A DNA stretch of 64,000 bases from Megachile rotundata (taxonomy: Eukaryota > Arthropoda > Insecta > Hymenoptera > Megachilidae): the NCBI RefSeq assembly GCF_050947335.1, contig NC_134997.1, positions 6,076,001 to 6,140,000 on the forward strand, written 5' to 3'. Position numbers and translations under genes: made by a program. This document shows, piece after piece, positions 11,721 through 23,770 of the stretch (position 1 is its first letter; each line of letters begins with the position of its first letter). The notes below the pieces were generated by a model that was not told where the DNA came from, did no database searches, and saw only the letters and a list, made by a program, of their open reading frames with translations.

Positions 11721-13172
11721 AGGATGTAATAGTTTAGGAAATTAAGAGGATTGTACATTTGATAATTCCAGGTTGTAAGGTTCTTGAAGGATTGCAAATT
11801 TGTTAAGTGTGGAATTTAGTGTTTTTAAAAATTTGCAAATTCAGAAATTCAAGGGTATATTCAAATATTTAGAGTTTTAGTGGTTTAGTAAATTCAGCAA
11901 AATAAAAATTTGGAAACATTAGAAAAAGAACTTAGTAATTTGAAAATTTGTGAACTTGAAAGTCCAAAATATTAAAACTTGCAAGTTTAAAAAATTGATA
12001 AACCCGCAAAATTTAAGAGTTTCATCAAAAAACTAGAACCCTCTCATCAAACTATAAAACAACTGAGTCCAAACAAGATGTTAAGAATATATCAAATTCT
12101 TGAATGTAAATTATAAATCGATTGACAAAAGACTATCTTATCTTTAATTTATATAAACCGTAAACACCACCCCGAATGTCATTCCTTGTTGTGTAGTTGC
12201 CACCGTTCAGTCATCAACAGTTTATTGTAATATTTCAAATAAATAAATTATTATATTTGGCTTAACATCCATTTAAAGTTGTCATCTTCAATCACAGCAT
12301 AATTCTAACACAAGATAATGGTAACAAGATATTTCTTTTATTAGTTCCACTCCGAACAAAAACTCCCAGTTACGCCAATGACTCCGTCACACTAGTGCCA
12401 CGTGAAAAGTTACCCTAAGGGCATCGTGTTGTCCCATGGATTCGTGGAATCCATCGATAGGTTGTTCGTATCGATAGTGCGCCGCCGATAGGTCGATGTC
12501 TTGATCCTATTCGTGATGATCGTCTTGTAGGGTCGAAACGAAGAGACAGGCTGACTTATCCTTCTTTGCAGGGCGATCGTTTGGGTGCCGAAGTTAATGC
12601 CGTGATTGGACGATCATGATGTTTTTCTGTGGACTTTTTTTAGGGTTTTGTAACCGACGGATTTTTGAGACCCTTGTGAGGGATGATGATGGGGTTGCGA
12701 GATACGTTGGATGATAGTGATAACTTTGTTGATTGCTAGTAACTGTTGACTGTTGAGTGCTGGCTAGTATTTATCGTAGGTGATCTCTTTTGATAAGATT
12801 TGATAGATAGAGCTGTTTCAAGCATTTGCAGTATGTTTTGTAGTTTTTGAAAAAATAATAATTTGTTTAGGTAGAATATTATTGCTATTTAATATTAAAC
12901 ATATCACATGTGCACTTAATTCAAGACTGAAGATGAAGTTATAAAATACATATATGAACAAACGACTAAGCATAAAATTATACATACGTTAATTCTTTAA
13001 AATGAAAATAATTTAAATTAAAATCATCACAGATTTAAAAAAAAGCATCTTAACAAATTATGTACCACAAATTATGTACCACAAGTAGTTCAAAACTTGT
13101 GGATCTCTCATTTGATCGTTTTGGTAGCTTTAGTTTTAATGTAATTGGGTTTGGGTTACATAAATATATTAT
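11720..13172. other. Unique spacer with GC-richer patch
   Basis: AT-rich to about 12320, then a GC-richer patch at 12330-12720, then AT-rich again. No open frame of 60 or more codons with ATG is apparent. A duplicated word, AAATTATGTACCACAA, sits at about 13055-13083. No gene or element recognised. Confidence 0.4.
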
Positions 13173-13580
13173 ACCTCTTTGCTTTTATCAAACTGACTTT
13201 TCTAAAAATTATGAACAACGTTTAAACACTAATTCGTAGATAAATAATAAATTATATAAAAATCTGTAGTGTTACTACAACTATTTAATCAATTTACATA
13301 AAGACCAATTTTCAGGCCATTCATAAACATACTAATCTTGTTTAACTATTTTTAGTTCTTATTTTGTAAAAAAAATTATTGTGTTTTTATCAATCTGACT
13401 TTTCTAAAAATTATAAATAACGTTTAAACACTAATTCGTAGATAAATAATAAATTATATAAAAATCTATAGTGTTAGCATAACTATTTAATCAATTTACA
13501 AAAAGACCAATTTTCAGACTTTCCATAAACATACCAATCTTGTTTAACTATTTTTAGCTCTTATTTAAAAAAAAAAAGTC
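13173..13580 (+). repeat. Tandem duplication, 202-bp unit
   Basis: CTGACTTTTCTAAAAATTA occurs at 13193 and 13395. The two copies stay aligned through TTTAAACACTAATTCGTAG and TTCATAAACATACTAATC/TTCCATAAACATACCAATC, so this is a two-copy tandem duplication with moderate divergence. Confidence 0.9.
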
Positions 13581-14440
13581 ATCGTGTTTTAAATACAAAA
13601 ATACAATACCTAATTTTTCCTTCATAATTTATTCTTTACCAAAAATTTGAAAAAATGTAACTATAATGTTAACAAAACCGTAAATCATTGAAGACATGAT
13701 AGATGACGTAGTACAAACAAAATGGCCGCCATGTGTCCCACACAGTCCCATCCATTTAAACGTTAAAATTTTCGTGTGAAAATCATTTTCGACAAATATT
13801 TCAGCATTATGCAGACGATGACACCGTTTTGCAGTGAAAAGGTATCGAGTTATTCGTTTTGCGTTTGCACGAAAGTCATATATCATTGAAAGAAACCCGA
13901 CTCCTTTCTCGGTAGGCGAGATCCTCAGTGAACTACTCCATCCCGAGGATTAAGCTTGTACTTTGTTGCTGCAAACAGAATATAATTCCTGACTCGATAT
14001 ACGGGGTAGCCTCGTATTCGTCGAGGCTCGTTAATCCGTTGATGCTTAATTTAAGGACTCCTCGCGCGTCTATTCGAGGTGTGCTTAAATCAGCCGGTGC
14101 AATAAGGGGAAAGGTATTCCGCGTCGTAGATTAAATTGCAGAACGAAAACGGAGGATAATGGCGCGACTTGTTCGATGTTCAACCTTGCAACACGATATT
14201 TCGTGTGTAACGTGATAATACGGTCCTGTTGCGACCATTCGGAAATGCCGGTTTCGGAATTTCGCGTCGAACTATTGCGGATCGTTACTTTTATAAATTA
14301 TTGCAACGTTTATTTAGGAGTTTTGCAATTTGAACGATTGTACGTTCTAATTGTATAGCTTGAGAGGCTATGATGTAGGAAAATTGTTGAATGTTCTGTG
14401 TGAATGGAACTTTTGAGTAATGGCGATGAATGAAAGTTTT
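13580..14440. other. Unique spacer
   Basis: Balanced composition around 13650-14360. Open frames are short (85 codons minus at 13629-13886; 68 and 60 codons plus) and show no family signature. Nothing else is seen. Confidence 0.35.
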
Positions 14441-15110
14441 TTAATGGAGACGGGAATTTAGAGAGATAGGGATTTAGGGAGACGGGGTTTAAAGAGACGG
14501 GGATTTACAGAGATGGGGACTTAGGGAGAGGGGAATTTAGAGAGATGGAGATTCAGGGAAACGAGGATTTAGGGAGACGGGGATTTAGAGAGACGGGGAT
14601 TTAGAGAGACGGGGATTTAGAGAGACGGGGATTTACAGAGATGGGGACTTAGGGAGAGGGGAATTTAAAGAGATGGAGATTCAAGGAAACGAGGATTTAG
14701 GGAGACGGGGATTTAGAGAGACGGGGATTTAGAGATACAGGGATTTACAGAGGTGGGGATTTAGGGAGACGGGAATTTAGAGAGATGAGGATTTAGGGAG
14801 GCGAGGATTTAGAGAAATTGGGATTTAGGGAGACGGGGATTTAGAGAGATGGGGATATAGGGAAACAGGAATTTAGGGAGATGGGGATTTAGGGAGACGA
14901 GGATTTAGAGAGACGGGGATTTACAGAGATGGAGATTTAGGAAGACGGGAATTTAGAGAGATGGGGATTTAGGGAGACCAGAATTTAGAGAAATGGGAAT
15001 TTAGGGAGACGAGGATTTAGAGAGATGCGGATTTAGGGATACAGGGATTTGCGAATACAGAGATTTGGAGATTTGGGGATTTAGAAATTTAGGTGTATAG
15101 GGATTTGGCA
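14440..15110 (+). repeat. 16-bp minisatellite GACGGGGATTTAGAGA
   Basis: Clear 16-bp spacing (GACGGGG at 14592 and 14608), with variants GATGGGGATTTAGGGA and GACGAGGATTTAGAGA along about 650 bp. Variant units alternate without a strict higher-order pattern. At its right end it grades into GGATTTGGAGATTTGGGG words. Confidence 0.9.
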
Positions 15111-15117
15111 AGTTGGT

Positions 15118-15350
15118 GAAGTAATTTCCTTAAATTTCCAAATCCTCAAAATCCCTTAATTCCCAAGTTTCCAAATTTCCAAACCCTCAAATTCCTTAAT
15201 TCCTTAATTTCCAAATTTTCAAAGCCCCGAATACATTAACTCCCAAATTTCCAAATCCTCAAATTTCTCAATTCCAAAATTTCCAAATCCCCAAATCCCT
15301 TAACTTCCAAATTTCCAAATCCCCAAATTACCCTATACCAAAATTTCTAA
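15118..15350 (-). repeat. C-rich-strand minisatellite, inverted to the preceding array
   Basis: CCAAATTTCCAAATCCTCAAA-like words on the plus strand are the complement of the GGATTTGGAAATTTGG family. The switch of orientation near 15110 is abrupt and forms an imperfect inverted repeat with the tail of the 16-bp array. Confidence 0.8.
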
Positions 15351-16550
15351 ATACTCTCACCGTTATATTCAACATGGACCAGGGACAATCATAGGGTTTC
15401 GACCAACCAAACACGTCGAAACTTGTGGTTCAAAATATCCAAATATTACTGTATCAAGAGTGAAAACCCAACCTAACTTAACCAAGTAATTCTAAGAAAC
15501 TAATAGTATCGAGTGACATCAGCATATTAATTAACAGTATTTTACTGCTAACTACTCATGGAAACCTATGGCCCACGGATTAGGAACATTCCTCTACCGA
15601 AAGTGAGAACCTAACCTAACCAAGTAGATTGAATAGATACCAAGAGTACTGGGTGAAAGAAGAGTTTCAATTAATAGTCTTTTACGACCAATCAAACTCG
15701 TTGAATTTGTGATTTAAAGCCTAAAAATATCACTCCACCACGATTGGAAATCTAACCTAACTTCGAAGAAAGTACCAAGAGTATAAAAGAAGTATTTCAA
15801 TTAAATTTTCATACCTGGCAAAAGGGGTTAATGATATCAGTTTTACACGTCCCACTGCATCCCGGTAATAAATGTGTCTTATCTGAAGGAGATGAGTCGG
15901 CGTTACCGAATCTATACATTGTACGTAACGTGGCTAAAATATTATCGCAGATAAAAATATTATCGCGAGAAAAGGTTAATTTAAAGCACGGTCCATCAAG
16001 ATGCTGGCCACTGGGGAGGAACGCGAGGGGACGAGGGAGCAGACGGTGGGAAGGAAGTGCCGAGGAGGATGAAAGGCAACAGAAAGAAACGAGTATTCCC
16101 GTCTGGTAGGTCTTTGTACTCGGCTACGTTGCTTCGAAGAGAGAGGACCAGCAGAACAAGAAGAACCAGCGATGTTGGTGTGCGGATTGTCTTGGACCCA
16201 GGGCCCTGGCCACCCTGCTTATGAAACGGTTAATCTGACGATAATGCCCGCTAGCGAGAAACCCGGGCCGAGAACTGTCAATGGAATTCCGAATGAGACC
16301 GAAAACCTTCCAAAGGGATAATGATCGCATACGAAATTGTCAGCCCTCCGGTTCCTGTGAATCCTACACGATGCTCGAACCAGCCTTTTTTTCCGTCCGT
16401 TACCGAACTATACCCTCTCTTTCTCTCGACGAGGCCTCTTTTTCCGCTTATCACACTTCCTTTTTTTAATTGGCCTCGCTCTTGCTCGGCGTGGGTCAGC
16501 TTCGATGAACTTGGAAAACGAAGGCGACGTTGTTTCCTTTGGGTTTATTA
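15350..16550. other. Unique spacer with GC-rich island
   Basis: 15800-16550 is GC-richer and carries several overlapping open frames of 60-92 codons on both strands, none with a recognisable domain. 15450-15800 contains three loose repeats of a CTAACCTAAC...AAGTA phrase. No gene is called. Confidence 0.4.
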
Positions 16551-16551
16551 A

Positions 16552-18035
16552 CGGAGTATGTTGTTTGGAGTATTATTGGTGGTATTGCTTTTTTGGGGTT
16601 TAATTAGTGGTGAGACTTTTTTGGAGTTTGGATAAGGATAGCATTGATTTTTTGGAGTTTGATTATTGGAGATATTGGTGTTTTGGAGCTTTGTTATTAG
16701 AGATATTGATTTTTTGGAGTTCGAATATTGGTGACACTGATACTTTGGAGTTTGGATGTTGGAGAGATTGATTTTCTGGAGTTTGGATATTAGTGACATT
16801 AACTCTTTCGAGTTTGGATATTAGTGACATTAATCTTTTCGAGTTTTGTTATTGGAGATATTGATTTTTTGGAGTTTCGATATTGGTGATATTGATTTTC
16901 TGAAGTTTGGATATTGGACATATTGATATTTTGCAGTTTTGCTATGGAAGAGATTGATTTTCTGAAGTTTTGGTATTGGTAACATTGATTTTCTGGAGTT
17001 TGGATATTGGTAACATTGATTTTATAGAGTTTGGATATTGGTGACATTGATTTGTTGGAGTTTAATTACTGGAGATATTGATATTTTGGAGTTTTGTCAT
17101 GGGAGAGATTGATTTTCTGGAGTTTGGATATTGGAGATATTGATTTTTTGGAGTTTTGTTATTGGAGATATTGATTTTTTGGAGTTCGAATATTGGTGAC
17201 ACTCATATTTTGGAGTTTGGATGTTGGAGATATTGATTATTTGGAGTTTCGATATTGGTGATATTGATTTTCTGAAGTTTGGATATTGGAGATATTGATA
17301 CTTTGCAGTTTTGATATTGGAGATATTGATTTTCTGGAGTTTGGATATTGGCGATATTGATATTTTGCAGTTTTGATATTGGAGATATTGATTTTCTGGA
17401 GTTTGGATATTGGTGACATTGATTTTCTGGAGTTTGGATATTGGTAACGTTGATTTTTTAGTGTTTGGATATTGGTGATATTGATTTGTTGGAGTTTGAT
17501 TACTGGAGATATTGATATTTTGGAGTTTTGTTATGGGAGAGATTGATTTTCTGAAGTTTGGATATTGGTAACATTGATTTTCTGGAGTTTGGATATTGGC
17601 AACATTGATTTTTTAGAGTTTGGATATTAGTGACATTGTTTTTTTGGGATTTGATTATTGATGACGTTGAATTTCATTGACATTGATTGGTAACAATGAT
17701 TCTTTTGAGTTTAGATATTGATGGCATTGATTTTTTGGAGTTTGAATATTGAATGATTATTGGTTTTTGGAGTTTGGTTGTTAGTGACATTGATTTCTTC
17801 GGGTTTAATTATTCGTTATATTGATTTTTTACAGCTTGATTATCTTAGACATTGATATTTGAGAGTCTAATTAATAGCAACATTAATTTTTTGGGGTCCA
17901 ATTATTAGTAACATTGATTTTTTGAAATTTGCTTATTAATTATATTGATTCTTTCAATTTTGATAATTGAAAACATTAATTGTTTAGAATTTGGTTATTA
18001 AGGAGATTGATATTTTGGATCTTAATTATTTGGCA
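16552..18035 (+). repeat. 31-bp minisatellite (GGAGTTTGGATATTGG...)
   Basis: Units of about 31 bp (for example GAG at 16996 and 17027) read GGAGTTTGGATATTGG followed by AGATATTGATTTT or TAACATTGATTTT. Some 45 units run over about 1.45 kb and decay beyond 17.6 kb. Minus-strand open frames of 60-83 codons here are translated repeat. Confidence 0.93.
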
Positions 18036-18169
18036 TGGGAGCAATTTTTTTTTAAATTAACCTTGCGTACAAGTTTAATATAAATTTGAATACGGATTTA
18101 AAGTGGCATGACGATGTTGGAGGCCTACATATTTTTGTGGTGAAAATATGTTTGAAGATCTTAAATGGA

Positions 18170-18560
18170 TAAGTATTGTATAAGTTTCTTCTATTAATTT
18201 AGTGATTTATTATTTTACTTTACTGGTATTTAAATTTTTTATTAGTTTAGAGTTTTAGTGTTTTGCTACTTCATTATTGTGATAATTTACTAGTTGGCTA
18301 TTTTAGTATTATACTTCATATTGTGCTGATAAACTATTATACCATTATTTCAATTATTTACGATATTACGATTCTACTGTGTAAATATTACTTTACAATT
18401 TTAGTACACTATATTTTAGTATTTTACTGGTTTACTATTTTGTAGTTCCATTATTACACTGTTTTTCTATATCACTTATAACATTACTATTCCACTATGC
18501 CAGTATTATTATTATATTTTTATTACACTATTTTATTGTTTTATAATTTCACTATTTTTA
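18170..18560. repeat. TATTTTACTA-rich low-complexity tract
   Basis: Alternating TATTTTAGTATTTTAC, TTACTATTTTG and similar words without a fixed period. It resembles the short tract inside the transposon at 22.78-22.95 kb in base content only. Confidence 0.6.
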
Positions 18561-19466
18561 TCAACTCTTATTAAAAATGACTGTATTTTTAAATAACCGA
18601 ATATCCACATTTCTAAACTTCAAGATTCCTAAATCTACGTTTCTACGTTAACAATTTTATCAACTCATCAAATTTTCAAGCGTCTAGACGTCTACACTTC
18701 TAAATTTGTAAATTCATTGATTTATCCATTTATAAATTTCTATATTCCCTATATTCCTAATTCTCAAATTTCTACAAGTCTCTCCACTCTTGTAACTAAC
18801 CCATTACATACATAAACTGAAATGATCACTCTAAAATTAATATCGACTTTGAAATAATTACAAGTAATAAGAATTATGAATAACAAAAATAAAATACCGA
18901 ACTGTTACATCTGAAAAATTACAGAATTTTTAATAATTACCATTTAGAACAATTGTCAATAATATAAATATGAAAAAGAAGAGCAGTAAGTTAGAGACGA
19001 AAAAATAATGAAACGAAGTTGTATAAGAATTCATTTCACGGTGCCTACGACATTTGTCGGAGCGTGAGAAACGCCGGACAAAATTCCTGTATATTTACAT
19101 AAAAAGGAAAGAAAAGGAAGAACGTTCGGGCCAAGAATCAAGGATTCACGAAACACACCGATAAACCGCAAGTTCATGGGGTTCCATTGATGCTAGCCTC
19201 CTGTCACATGGCGCCTGACCTACCGAAAGCTAAAGCATAAAATTAAGAATGAAAACAGTCACTATAACCACCTATTCATTTTTACCAATTCTATGATAAC
19301 CAATTTTCTTACAATGAAAAGGAAATAAATTGAAGAAGTATTCTTATCTCTTATTCATGTTACATATCGATCATTAAAATAATTAATATATGTATAAGGT
19401 TACCAAATTTTGTACAATAAAAAGGACCAAAATGCAAGTCAATAATATTATAAATAAAAGAAATAT
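18560..19466. other. AT-rich spacer with small GC-richer patch
   Basis: Decayed TCTAAATTTCTA-like words to about 18800, then unique AT-rich DNA. A GC-richer patch lies at about 19020-19240. No open frame worth calling is seen. Confidence 0.35.
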
Positions 19467-19472
19467 TTTATT
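19467..19472 (-). terminator. Poly(A) signal AATAAA for the 97-aa gene
   Basis: The plus-strand TTTATT reads AATAAA on the minus strand, about 66 nt past the stop of the 97-residue frame. That is a normal distance for a compact 3' UTR. Further AATAAA-like words follow, so the exact site is uncertain. Confidence 0.5.
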
Positions 19473-19537
19473 CGTTGCAATGTTAAATGCATAACAACAT
19501 TTGTAACATTTTACATCGTGATTATGCCTATTAATTA

Positions 19538-19831
19538 TTATTTAAATAAGTATTTTTCCATCGACTGAATATTTTTCGTCAATGTATCATCTAACAATAT
19601 ATTGGAAATATCTGAACGAGAAATATCCTTCGTATCGAATTTTACGGCAAGTGCCGTATCAACATTCAATCTCGATTTCTCACCCGTCCAAAAATCATCA
19701 GATTGAAAAAACTCCTTCACCCGTTGCGTCAGTTCCAGCGGCAACGTAAATTGAACAAGAATAAATAAATTTTCGAATCGTCGTGTCGAATACAAATACG
19801 TGAAATCACTCGCAACGGATGGGCTCGACAT
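19538..19831 (-). CDS. Uncharacterised 97-residue protein, apparently intronless
   Basis: This is the only frame in the window with protein-like composition that is not repeat-derived. The protein starts MSSPSVASDFTYLYSTRRFE and ends SMEKYLFK. It mixes charged, aromatic and aliphatic residues evenly and has no membrane-length hydrophobic run; residues 19-34 (around NLFILVQFTLPLEL) form a short hydrophobic stretch. Then come a charged helix-like segment (about 35-45), a Trp at residue 48 and an acidic/Ser-rich middle (about 66-82). An in-frame TAA lies nine codons before the ATG, with no ATG between, so the start is fixed unless an upstream exon splices in. A TATA-like box and an AATAAA bracket it. 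I recognise no family and assign no function. It could be a single-exon gene, the last exon of a longer gene, or a retrocopy. Confidence 0.5.
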   Translation of the reverse strand: MSSPSVASDFTYLYSTRRFENLFILVQFTLPLELTQRVKEFFQSDDFWTGEKSRLNVDTALAVKFDTKDISRSDISNILLDDTLTKNIQSMEKYLFK

Positions 19832-19839
19832 CGATCGAG

Positions 19840-20780
19840 TACGGAGATTTACAGATTAGTCTTGAAATATCGAAGAGGACGTGTAGGACACTTATCGAGG
19901 AAGGACAGAACTTACGAAAGGACTGTCCTACAGGAGGACGATTCGCCTTATACACCGTTTTGTGGCCGGCATACTCTATAATTTTACAACTTTAGCCGAT
20001 CATTCTTGTATCGCAATCAGCAGTGAAATAGATCAGCAAACTTTGACTGGTTAATATTTCAATAATCGACAGGTCAGCTTGAATTTTCTATCGAACAGTA
20101 TCATTGAACAATTGTTGGATTCTACTTCCTAGTTCTAGGTTGAAACCAATCGGTTAAACATTCCGAAACCTTCATATCTCCTTTATACTAATACTAAAAG
20201 TAATGAACATACACATTCTACATCTGTCTATCGTCTGTCTGTTAACAATAAAAGAAAAAATGGAAGAGAAACGAGCTCTCGTAGTTCCGTTATATCGAGG
20301 CATATGCTTCACAGGGACGACACAGTGAAACGTGAGTCCTACGCCAGTATGTAGCAGGTCGGTTTTGGTATAGCAGGCGGTTACATCCTGTGATATTTTT
20401 ACGAGGACCTTCCGAGAATCGAAACACTGCGTGGGGCGAACAGCTGAGACGAAATGATAAGACAGTTGCCAAGCTATCCCACTTATCGGTTGCCCTCGCC
20501 AAAACGATTCCGTTGCCACGATGTGTCCCTGACCTTCCATTCACATCCGTCCATCTGTATGGTGTTTGTATTTAAAATCGTCCAGGACTGCTCGAATAAC
20601 AGACTAAACGTGCCGTCAGCTCTTCTCGAAACTGTTGTTAATCTCTTATCGAGACTATTGCCTCTCTTCTACACATCGGCCTCTGGAAAATTTTCTCTTT
20701 TGCATATTTATTTAGTATGCTCGATTTCTTCATTTGTTTTTGATAGAAGAGAAAGGTATAGTTTGTCATTTTTGTATTAT
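19840..20780. other. Unique, balanced-composition region upstream of the 97-aa gene
   Basis: Contains the candidate promoter of the 97-residue gene and a GC-richer stretch at 20270-20650. Overlapping open frames of 61-122 codons on both strands over 20172-20792 have no recognisable motif. A divergent transcript from this region is possible but not shown. Confidence 0.35.
19946..19952 (-). promoter_or_regulatory. TATA-like box TATAAGG upstream of the 97-aa gene
   Basis: TATAAGG on the minus strand lies about 115 bp before the ATG. Initiation ~30 bp downstream would leave a 5' UTR of about 85-90 nt. This is a match to a short motif in an AT-rich genome, so it is weak evidence alone. Confidence 0.3.
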
Positions 20781-21160
20781 TATATTGGGTGATCGTTTAT
20801 GTAAATTTATGTTAACCACTTCTTTTGGAGATTAGGTTAACTCATCACTTTTTCAAGGTTATATTAACTAATTTTTTGTGGTTTTGTATTAATTGATCAT
20901 TTTTATAATTTTCAAACTAATGTTATCATGCAAGCTTATATTGAGTGATTTTTGTAAGTTTATATTAACTGACCACTTTCTTTGGAGGTTAGGTTAACCT
21001 ATCTTTTTTATAATCTTGTGTTAATTCATTTTTTTAAAGTTATTTTTGTATGATTATATTAAGTGATCTTCTCCGTAAGTTTATATTAATTCAACATTTT
21101 TCAAAGCTGGTATTAAGTGATCATATTTTTGAGGTTATGTAAAGTAACAAACTATAATAT
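20780..21160 (+). repeat. Diverged tandem repeat (GTAAGTTTATATTAACTGATCA-like)
   Basis: Words such as TAAGTTTATATTAAC, GTGATCATTTTT and GGAGATTAGGTTAAC recur about every 40-80 bp. The period is irregular because of decay. Confidence 0.6.
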
Positions 21161-22030
21161 TTTCAAATCTGTTATTACTTTAACTGTAAATTTTACAAAC
21201 TCTCAATTTCCAAATTCAGAAAGTTACATATCTTTAAATTTTTAAATCTGTGAATCTTCAAATTTGTATGTTTATAAATTAAAAAACTTACATATCACAA
21301 ATTTTCTTCTTCTTTGTATCTTCTTAAAAGATACAGAAAGAAATAAGAAAATTAAAAAAAAAAACATATATTAAATTAATAATGAACTTTCCAATCCATG
21401 TCTACGATATGAATATGCAAAATTTTACATATTAACAATCCGCAACAAAAAGTTAAAATCTCTGAAAAGTCCGAAACGTTTTCTGCTACAAACATCTTCC
21501 ACGAGGCGCAACAATGAAGCGTAAGTCATGAGTTGGTAAATCATGTACCCGAAAAGATTGCAAATTACACTTATACGAATTTCCAAATCGATACTTTCAA
21601 TCTGTGAACGATGTTCGAACACGAATCAACGAAAGTCCCGTAATCGCTCGTCAATAAGATTCAAACACGTGAAACACGAAGGGGTGGTTCTCGCTGTTCG
21701 TGATAACACGGTATTCCATGGGATACGCGTGCATCACAAAGAACGATTTGTGATGCCATCGGGTAAGTTCGAGTCACGCACCGGTATATCGGCACGAACA
21801 GCATAATCATGCAGCATTTTTTCGACGGTCATTATGCCGGCAAACTGTTTTTATTTGTTCGTGTGCAAATGTACTCAAATTTCGTAACAATCCTCAGCAA
21901 AATACATGATCAAAGTTCGGCAAGAAGCTCGAAAATCTGTATCTGGCAATTTCTTATTCTGTATGATCGCATACATCCTGCGTCACGCGATTCGGAATTA
22001 CTAATACTTCTATTATAAATTTTTTTATAT
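21160..22030. other. Unique spacer
   Basis: AT-rich to 21400, then a balanced stretch at 21420-22010 with open frames of 65 codons (minus) and of 87 and 69 codons (plus). No recognisable domain; nothing else seen. Confidence 0.35.
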
Positions 22031-22297
22031 GTTCATCTTTTCTGAAATATCTAAGATTTACTTGGGTAGATTGATATTCAAACTTTTCTAAAATATCGAA
22101 AGTTTCGATGAAATTCTAATCCGATTTTTCTAAAATATCAAGGGTTTTCTTCGGTATTATTCATATACAACTTTTCTAAAATATTAAAGGTTTTCTTCGA
22201 TGAAATTCAAATCCAACTTTTCTAAAATATCAAAGGTGTTCTTTGGTATATTTGAAACCCAATATTTCTAAAATACCAACAATTTTTTCTTGACATA
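22030..22297 (+). repeat. 46-bp minisatellite, left part
   Basis: CTTTTCTAAAATATCAAAGG-like words repeat about every 46 bp (22083, 22125, 22171, about 22218 and about 22263). The array is interrupted by the transposon that begins at 22298 and resumes after it. Confidence 0.8.
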
Positions 22298-23472
22298 AGG
22301 TAAAAGTACCAGTAGTTGACCATGTACCAGTAGTTGACCATTTTGTTTAAAAAATGATGAAATAAGGTTTGTATAAGTTGCGCACTTCAGATGATAGTGA
22401 CTTTTAGATGCCACGACATTTGTTGTTTAAATTTTGGAACAATTGCGCGTGAAGTAAAGTGTGTCTATTAGCAGCGAATATCCGAGTGCAATAAGGTAAG
22501 TAATGTGCCGATATATTTCTATTTCCTTAACGATTCTGTTAAGAATAGCTCTATAGTCCAGATAAAAAATTTATATGTTGCGAACATTTTGTGAATAAAT
22601 CAGTTACTGTGTAAGCGCTTACAATGTTTTATCAATTTAATAAATACATTGTTTTTGTCGTTCTAACTTAAAAAAACAATAGTTTTTTAATGGTCAACTT
22701 TTGGGTATTGTTAATGTACAACTTTCAGAAGTTGACAGGCATGGAAGTGAATAGTGGCTACTTCACTATTTCACTATTTTACTATTTTACTATTTTACTA
22801 CTTTACTATCATACTGCTATAGTGTTTTGCGATTTTCATATTTTACTATTTTATTATTTTGCATCTTTGCTCTTTTCCTATTTTCTTGTTTTCCATCTTT
22901 CCTCTTTTTCTCTTTTGTCATTTTGTTATTTTGCTATTTTACTAGTTGATTATGGAAGTGGCCAGAGAAGCCCGACGTGTTGGACTACAAATGGAGTGCT
23001 GTAGTTTCTCATATTAATGAGCCCACCAAAGCAAGCAGAACTCGTAATGTTTATTCTGTTCCTGAGTTGAATGTTTTATTCAATTAATTTGGTTAATTTC
23101 GTCGTTTTATTGTTTAAATATGATTTGTACTGCTTATTGTTAAAATTAAACGATAATAAACTGATTTCCAGCATTAGTCTTTTAACCTTGCTTCGAATAT
23201 AAGTAGTCAACTACTAACGAAAAGAGGTGGTCAATTACTAGTTTTTTCCTTTTCAAGAGTGGTCAACTACTGGATCATTTTCCGAATTCTCAAAAATATT
23301 TACCAAACTTGTATAACTTAACTTTTTTTAAAAAGTGGTCTTGGTACATAATCTGAAGGGTTTAACGAACGTCTCCATGCATTGATTCTCGCCATTTATT
23401 GATAGAGTAAAGGGTTACCATTGTTTCCGTAGAAAATTTCTCTTAACTGGTCAACTACTGGTACCTTTACCT
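22298..23472 (+). mobile_element. DNA transposon with 25-bp TIRs and TA target duplication
   Basis: The left end starts AGGTAAAAGTACCAG at 22298 and the right end is its inverted copy ending ...CTGGTACCTTTACCT at 23472. The 25-bp ends match at 24 positions. TA dinucleotides flank both ends (22296-22297 and 23473-23474), as in Tc1/mariner/pogo elements. GTACCAGTAGTTGACCAT is duplicated head to tail at 22306-22341, and variants of GTAGTTGACCA recur inside the right half, for example near 23200-23275. The interior holds a (CTATTTTA)-like tract (22770-22950) and one coding remnant. With no intact transposase it is non-autonomous. Confidence 0.85.
22953..23087 (+). pseudogene. Remnant resembling the C-terminus of a transposase
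   Basis: Inside the TIR element a frame of 44 codons reads WKWPEKPDVLDYKWSAVVSH followed by INEPTKASRTRNVYSVPELN and stops at TAA (23085-23087). Tryptophan-rich WxWP text and an INEP segment near a stop suggest the tail of a pogo/jerky-type transposase. That family call is my recollection, not a search. Everything upstream is replaced by a simple TATTTTAC tract, so the N-terminal and catalytic parts are missing. Confidence 0.5.
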
Positions 23473-23474
23473 TA

Positions 23475-23770
23475 ATTGAAATCCAATTTTTCTAAAATAT
23501 CGAAAGTGTCATTCAATATAATTAAAATTCAACATAAAAAATTCTACTAATACTTCTACTACAATTTTTTTAATTTCCTGTGCTATTACTAATTTTTACA
23601 AATATAAAAGGTTTTCTTTGGTATAATTGATACCCACCTTTTTTTAATTATCAAAGGTTTCCTTAGATACAATTGAAATGCAAATTTTCTAAAACATTGT
23701 AAGTGTTCTTCGACGTAATTAATATCCAACTTTTCTAAAGTATGAAATGTTTAAAAATTCGACGAAATGG
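23475..23770 (+). repeat. 46-bp minisatellite, right part
   Basis: After the transposon the TTTCTAAAATATCGAAAG-type words return at about 23490, 23690 and 23735. The host array was therefore split by the insertion. This side is more decayed than the left. Confidence 0.7.
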
